Assembly: GCA_001567505.1 (NCBI GenBank) | Contig: LLEU01000064.1 | Coordinates: 1-64,000 of the forward strand | Source of the DNA: Acidobacteria bacterium OLB17 | Lineage (GTDB): Bacteria > Acidobacteriota > Blastocatellia > Pyrinomonadales > Pyrinomonadaceae | DNA: 64,000 nt | Direction: 5' to 3' | Shown: positions 59,943-64,000 of the stretch, one piece after another | How the letters are laid out: the number at the start of each line of letters is the position of its first letter | Numbering within the stretch: position 1 is the stretch's first letter | Translations under genes and position numbers: made by a program | The notes under the pieces: generated by a model | Databases searched by the model: none | What the model was told of the DNA's origin: nothing | Seen by the model: the letters and a program-made list of their open reading frames with translations, nothing else

Positions 59943-60541
59943 AGAAAGGAAGCCTGGCCGGGGCGGAGCGCGACAGGATCCTCACTATCGAAGAAGAGCG
60001 CCGTCTTCTTGAGGCTTGCACCCGTCGCCGCAAGCACCTGCGACCGATACTTATTTGCGCACTGGACACAGCAATGCGACGCGGAGAAATCTTCAAGATG
60101 CGTTGGGCAGACGTCAAGTTCGAAACCAATGAGATCGTCATACCGCAGACGAACACGAAAACGGAAGAGTCGAGGACGGTCGGTATGACAGGTCGGCTGC
60201 GGAATGAGTTGCAAATCTTGTGGGATAGCTCACCAAGGGATCTCCGGGGCGCCGTCTTCGGTGTCACGAATACAATAAAGAGCGGATTCAAGTCGGTGTG
60301 CGAAGCCGCAGGGGTTAAAGACTTTAGGTTTCATGATTGCCGTCACACAGCGACGACTAGGATGATCATGGCTGGCTGCTCTCATACGGAAGTTATGAAG
60401 ATAACTGGCCACTCGCAGCTCACAACATTCCTTCGCTACCTCAATATCAAGACGGAGACGACCAACAGAGTTGCCTCCGCGTTGGACGCATACGTGTCAG
60501 AGTTATCGCAACTCCATCTGGCGTCAGATCGTGTGCACTAG
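59943..60541 (+). pseudogene. Tyrosine integrase lacking its N-terminal domain
   Basis: After a stop at 59940 the frame encodes about 199 residues of a tyrosine-recombinase catalytic domain: first Arg in DTAMRRGEIFKM, the HxxR box in FHDCRHTATT, then GHSQ and Tyr in TFLRYLNI. The core-binding N-terminal part is missing and no good start codon is present (ATG 60074 would drop the first third of the domain). It is unlike the integrase at 1139-2386 and marks an older or separate insertion at this side of the sulfur operon. Confidence 0.8.
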
Positions 60542-60800
60542 GTGCCATTCTTAAAAAGAACTTTTCTTAGGTTTGCGTCAGTTTATCTAAGCAGTGCAAA
60601 CCCACAGTTCGAGCCGTCACTCTCTGTTCCGGCGGATTGGAACTCTGAGTTTTTGGGAGTTGACACACTGTTGAAATACCGAATCGCGGCTGATTGGGCC
60701 GCCCGACTAAGGTTGAAACGAAAAGACTCGATCAGTGATGATATTCGATGTCTCCGGCGGCGTGACCCATTGGGCCGGATGAATGCCTATTAGAAGCCCT
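60542..60800. other. No gene seen
   Basis: This spacer lies between the integrase remnant and the convergent multicopper oxidase. The short open frame from 60542 has no recognisable domain and looks like integrase-downstream junk. Confidence 0.4.
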
Positions 60801-62300
60801 TTAAGCCCGGACCTCGTAGTTCCGCATCATTCCCATGTCCTCGTGTTCGAGGATGTGGCAGTGATAGACGTATTTGCCGACAAAATCTTCGAACTTTAGC
60901 AGAAACCGGACACGCTCGCCGGGCATGAGCATGACAGTGTCCTTCCAGCCGACGTCGACATAGCCGTAGCGGACCTGTTCGTAAGCGGCGGCGTTAGCCG
61001 GCAGGATTTGCCGTTCGATGACCTGGAACTGCAGCCCGTGAATGTGGATAGGGTGGTACATTTGCATCATACCGGCCTGATTGGTAAGGTCCCACACTTC
61101 CAGCGTGTTGAGCTGAACGATCTCGTTCGCCGCGACGGTATTCATCTCGAATGTGCCGCCATTTAGAAGCCAGCGCATCGGCATTCCCATCGAGATGGCA
61201 AAGACTCGAGGATTGTCCCGATTAATGGCGTCTTCGAGATGGTAACGGACAATCGTTGAGAGCCGCTCGGGCAGTACAAAGTCCTCACGCATTCGGCGGC
61301 GGCAGCGGAAATTCATGATCGTGAAAGGAGCGCCATTCGGTAGGGTGCCGCCACCAACGGTGTTTCCCATCGGCGAGAATGCCTGGCTGACAAGCTGCTT
61401 TCTCTGCCCCACGAACATATGCCGAAAGTCAGCAATGACTTCGACACGCTCGCCGGGGACGAGCATTAGGTAAGGGCGCTGGACGGCCGTTTCGAGCAGC
61501 CCTCCGTCAGTGGCAATCACCGTGAACGGCGTCGAGTCCGACCAGGCGAGTTTGTAGGCCCGAGAGTTCGAACCGTTCAAAAAACGGAGGCGGTATGCAC
61601 GGCTTGCAACAGGCATATATCTCGGCATTCGCCCGTCGACCAGGATCGTATCTCCTATGAAGCCTGTCATTCCGCCGGTTTGATAAATAAGCTGGTTGTT
61701 CGCGTCGAACGTGCGGTCCTGCAAAACGATGGGCAGGTCAAATTCTCCAGAAGGAAGGTGTAATGCAGCTTCTTCATCATCTGTCACCAGAAACAAACCT
61801 GCCAGGCCGCGGTAAGCTTGTCCGCCGGTTAGCGTATCCGGATGCGGGTGATACCAATACGTGCCGGCCCGATTCGTTACCTGAAACTCATAAACGTAGC
61901 CCTGACCCGGCGGAACTGTATACCGCGGATGCGCGTCCACATCAGGCGACACATGAAACCCGTGCCAGTGCATCAGGGTCGTCTCGGGCAAATTGTTCGT
62001 AAAATTGATCCGGATGGTCTGACCACGTGTAACGCGGATCGTTGGTCCGAGATACGAATCCAGGATCGGCTGCAGGGTTTCGGGTGGGCCTTGCACTACC
62101 TCGCCTTCGTACTTCCAGACATTCGTCGGCGGACCCGACAAGATCTGCGAAGTCGTTTGCACAGCACGAAGGTTGATAATGATATCGGGAACCTCGTGTT
62201 GCGCTCTGAGCATTGCTTGAGAGAGCATCTCCATCGGAGGCGCGCAAATCACCGCCGTTGCGCCGAGCCCGCTCAACTTAATGAACTCGCGTCTTTTCAT
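60801..62300 (-). CDS. Multicopper oxidase (CueO/laccase-like), Tat-exported
   Basis: This 499-residue cuproxidase has a twin-arginine signal (MKRREFIKLSGLGATAV). The four copper-ligand motifs are HWHGFH, WYHPH, HPIHIHG and HCHILEHEDMGMM, the last with the type-1 Cys and Met. It oxidises Cu(I) or phenolics with O2 in the periplasm. Ribosome-binding site GGGAGG is just upstream. A DUF302 gene follows upstream on the same strand, about 86 bases away, so they may be co-transcribed. It links to the cupredoxin at 6492 only by theme. Confidence 0.9.
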   Translation of the reverse strand: MKRREFIKLSGLGATAVICAPPMEMLSQAMLRAQHEVPDIIINLRAVQTTSQILSGPPTNVWKYEGEVVQGPPETLQPILDSYLGPTIRVTRGQTIRINFTNNLPETTLMHWHGFHVSPDVDAHPRYTVPPGQGYVYEFQVTNRAGTYWYHPHPDTLTGGQAYRGLAGLFLVTDDEEAALHLPSGEFDLPIVLQDRTFDANNQLIYQTGGMTGFIGDTILVDGRMPRYMPVASRAYRLRFLNGSNSRAYKLAWSDSTPFTVIATDGGLLETAVQRPYLMLVPGERVEVIADFRHMFVGQRKQLVSQAFSPMGNTVGGGTLPNGAPFTIMNFRCRRRMREDFVLPERLSTIVRYHLEDAINRDNPRVFAISMGMPMRWLLNGGTFEMNTVAANEIVQLNTLEVWDLTNQAGMMQMYHPIHIHGLQFQVIERQILPANAAAYEQVRYGYVDVGWKDTVMLMPGERVRFLLKFEDFVGKYVYHCHILEHEDMGMMRNYEVRA

Positions 62301-62385
62301 TTTCCCTCCCTTACTTTTCCACCGTCACTCCGAGCGCGGATAGGACGAAACCACCCGCTTCCGCCCAACTTGCTTTAAGTCTCTC

Positions 62386-62799
62386 TTAAGCCCCTTCGAC
62401 CACGCGTCGCAGGCGCTGGTTGACTTCGCTCGCAACGTCATTGAGGACCGCATTGTCTCCAACAACGGACAGCATCGCCTTCGCGTCGACCGCTGCAACA
62501 ACCGACCTGCCGTTTTCTGCTTGATAGACGATAACATTGCAAGGCAGGAGCAGGCCGATATCGATCTTTTCCTGCAGGGTCTTGTATGCAAGCGGCGGGT
62601 TACACGCGCCCAATATGATATAGGGCCGAAAATCGACACCGAGTTTTTCTTTGAGTTTTTCGTCGATGCGGATCTCAGACAGGATGCCAAATCCTTCCTT
62701 CGCGAGAGCCTCGCGTGCCCTTTGGACGGCCGTTTCGAACGACAGGTTCACAGTGCGGCTAAAGCCGTATTCTTGCTGTTTTACTTGTTGTGGTTTCAT
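62386..62799 (-). CDS. DUF302-family protein
   Basis: This 137-residue single-domain protein has the DUF302 pattern TVNLSFETAVQRAREALAKE, GFGILSEIRIDEKLKEKLG, YIILGACNPPLAYKTLQEKI and DIGLLLPCNVIVYQ, with two Cys in the conserved places. Members often stand beside sulfur or copper genes and are thought to handle sulfur or metal. It is upstream of the multicopper oxidase. Biochemical function is not established in my knowledge. Confidence 0.85.
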   Translation of the reverse strand: MKPQQVKQQEYGFSRTVNLSFETAVQRAREALAKEGFGILSEIRIDEKLKEKLGVDFRPYIILGACNPPLAYKTLQEKIDIGLLLPCNVIVYQAENGRSVVAAVDAKAMLSVVGDNAVLNDVASEVNQRLRRVVEGA

Positions 62800-63243
62800 T
62801 TCGTATCTCGGTGCTTTTTAGGCGCGCACCCATACGCCACAGCTCCCTTCTGCAATGGCTATGCCAAACGTGTAATCGAAGAATGTTCAAGGAATAACTA
62901 ATGAATGAAAACTGGTACGGCTTCGACGCACTCGAGGTCGCGAGGTTTTCCGCGCCATGAGGCCGGTTTTTCGCCGTTTGTGTTGAAAAAAAGGAGCTGG
63001 TTTCGACCGTCTGCACTTCCAGCAAAATGCCGATCTACTTTGGCTACGGCGCTTCGGTGGGTCGCTTCTGCTCTTTGATCAGCCGTTTGGTCTTTCTGTA
63101 GAGGAATGCGCCCCGACCACCGCCGCAAGCAGCCCCGCAGTCCCGATGAATTCGGCAACAAGCCTTCGCAGCATTGCGGATAGGCTAACACGCCTGGCTC
63201 GGAAATTGTTGTCCGGCACAATGCAGATCCTGAAGTCATTTTC
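62800..63243. other. Region with only a possible mini membrane protein
   Basis: I see no conserved gene. On the minus strand a 31-codon frame from ATG 63174 to 63079 reads MLRRLVAEFIGTAGLLAAVV followed by GAHSSTERPNG. It resembles the first helix of an aquaporin or a small membrane protein, possibly broken: another frame continues FLYRKTKRLIKEQKRPTE. Nothing else is supported. Confidence 0.35.
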
Positions 63244-64000
63244 TCATCCAAGCGGAATAACTGTTCGGTACTTGCCGCCGGGAGACTGTTCCGGCGGTTC
63301 CTGTGCGCGCTCAACAGTAACGTGGCTAAGTCCTTGCTGTTTGAGCAGGTGCCTGACCTGCGCCTCCACCATTTGCCAGATGTAATCTGCGTCGGCATCA
63401 GGCGTTAGTCTTAACCGAATACGCAAGCCGGTCTCTGAAGTCTGCACCACTTGCGACCGTTCGATTCCAGCGATCACATCCAGTTCAAGTACCAGCGCTG
63501 GAATGATTACCTCGTCGCCGTTTTCTTTATTGAATTTAAGCACATCAGCCGTGCGGCCCTGCATGCGAATCGCTTGCAATGGATTGCCACACGGACATAG
63601 GTCAGGTCGCACCATGATACGGTCGCCAATATCGTAGCGGATAATCGGTTGGGTACGATTGGCAAGGTTGGTAAGGAGCATGGTATGCGACATCACGCCC
63701 GGCGGAACGGGGTTATAGTTCTCATCCACCGGCTCAAATATCACCCAGTCGGCGTTAACGTGGAGCCAATTCTCCTTACAATTGCCGCTGATAAACATGC
63801 ATTCGGAAGCGGCATAGCTGTACCGAACTTTGGTATTGAGCGATTTGGCGATCCGCTCATACTCCGGTATCGGCAGACCTTCAGCCGAAAGAATCATAGC
63901 CACCGGGTGAATGTTGAGCCTTCCGGCCTCCTGTTCGCTTGCGAGCATCGCGCCAGTCGAAGCGTAAGGAGCAACGATAGCCGGTTGGAACCGGTTCAGT
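63244..64000 (-). CDS. Phenylacetate-CoA ligase-like AMP-forming enzyme, 3' part
   Basis: This is the C-terminal 252 residues of a gene whose start lies beyond the window edge, with the frame open to 64000. It has PYASTGAMLASEQEAGRLNI, EGLPIPEYERIAKSL, then the adenylation core: YAASEC...WVIFEPVDENYNPVPPGV, NRTQPIIRYDIGDRIMVRPD, CPCGNPLQAIRMQGRTADVL, and a C-terminal ACT-like cap. This matches the PaaK/phenylacetate-CoA ligase superfamily (also coenzyme F390 synthetases). The substrate cannot be read from this part. Confidence 0.8.
   Translation of the reverse strand, partial: LNRFQPAIVAPYASTGAMLASEQEAGRLNIHPVAMILSAEGLPIPEYERIAKSLNTKVRYSYAASECMFISGNCKENWLHVNADWVIFEPVDENYNPVPPGVMSHTMLLTNLANRTQPIIRYDIGDRIMVRPDLCPCGNPLQAIRMQGRTADVLKFNKENGDEVIIPALVLELDVIAGIERSQVVQTSETGLRIRLRLTPDADADYIWQMVEAQVRHLLKQQGLSHVTVERAQEPPEQSPGGKYRTVIPLG

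Noticed and set aside
60542..60793. An 83-codon open frame after the integrase remnant
   Set aside because: It has a GTG start without a ribosome-binding site and no domain.
1..64000. CRISPR array, rRNA operon or intact tRNA gene
   Set aside because: No regularly spaced direct repeats of CRISPR type, no rRNA signature and no complete cloverleaf were seen; the only tRNA sequence is the Phe 3' half.
1..64000. Insertion sequences with transposases
   Set aside because: I found no transposase motif or terminal inverted repeat pair flanking a transposase-like gene anywhere in the window.

Overview
The window looks like bacterial DNA of medium-high G+C from an environmental genome. I infer Acidobacteriota (Blastocatellia-like) from the carboxypeptidase-regulatory-domain TonB receptor, the CHAT/TPR and ECF sigma genes and the sulfur/copper genes, but no rRNA or marker gene fixes this. 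Most of the window reads as accessory DNA. A 45-bp 3' half of a tRNA-Phe(GAA) gene (939-983) lies next to a complete tyrosine recombinase (1139-2386). Together they look like one end of an integrated element whose other end, with the intact tRNA, is not in the window.

Layout: (1) 1-7 kb is a junction zone with repeats, the att-like tRNA piece and integrase, a broken hemL remnant, a TonB-dependent receptor with a Fur-box-like site, a broken VirD4/TraG remnant and a small cupredoxin. (2) 7.2-17.6 kb is a candidate defence or DNA-modification island. It has a DUF4007-like protein (one-base frameshift), a 1155-aa P-loop ATPase, a PAPS-reductase/DndC-like PP-loop protein, a broken HNH-endonuclease N-terminal domain, a DndB-like DGQHR protein, a GIY-YIG protein, a sigma-region-4-like HTH and a GHKL (Hsp90-like) ATPase. 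I see no DndA/D/E, PglZ or methyltransferase, so it does not match a standard Dnd, Ssp or BREX set. (3) 17.8-24.3 kb is one tightly overlapping minus-strand operon: ECF sigma, membrane anti-sigma, S9 peptidase, a tiny Cys-rich secreted peptide, and a TPR-CHAT protease. (4) 24.5-27.1 kb holds a frameshifted sigma-54 activator and an HTH-Fic protein with a conspicuous operator array.

(5) 27.5-54.2 kb is a conjugation module: SLOG protein, two SSBs, a DUF7831-like protein, a 552-aa unknown, RNase H, a relaxosome accessory protein, a relaxase with the HxENPHVHI motif, a large DUF488-like protein, VirD4 and a VirB1-VirB10 set in two divergent operons. VirB11 appears to be replaced by a MoxR-like AAA ATPase. 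The VirB4, VirB6 and VirB9 homologues are each split into two reading frames. (6) 54.4-59.9 kb is a sulfide/persulfide operon (rhodanese-DUF2892, TauE/SafE exporter, MBL-rhodanese persulfide dioxygenase, rhodanese-DUF2202 lipoprotein, mini membrane protein, MFS) divergent from an ArsR-type regulator with a palindromic operator. (7) 59.9-64 kb has a 5'-truncated integrase, a multicopper oxidase, a DUF302 protein and part of a phenylacetate-CoA ligase-like gene that runs off the end.

Several otherwise intact genes carry single-base indels (about 7796, 12516, 24870, 44927, 49095 and 53120). Either the element is decaying or the assembly carries indel errors, and this must be settled before calling genes dead.
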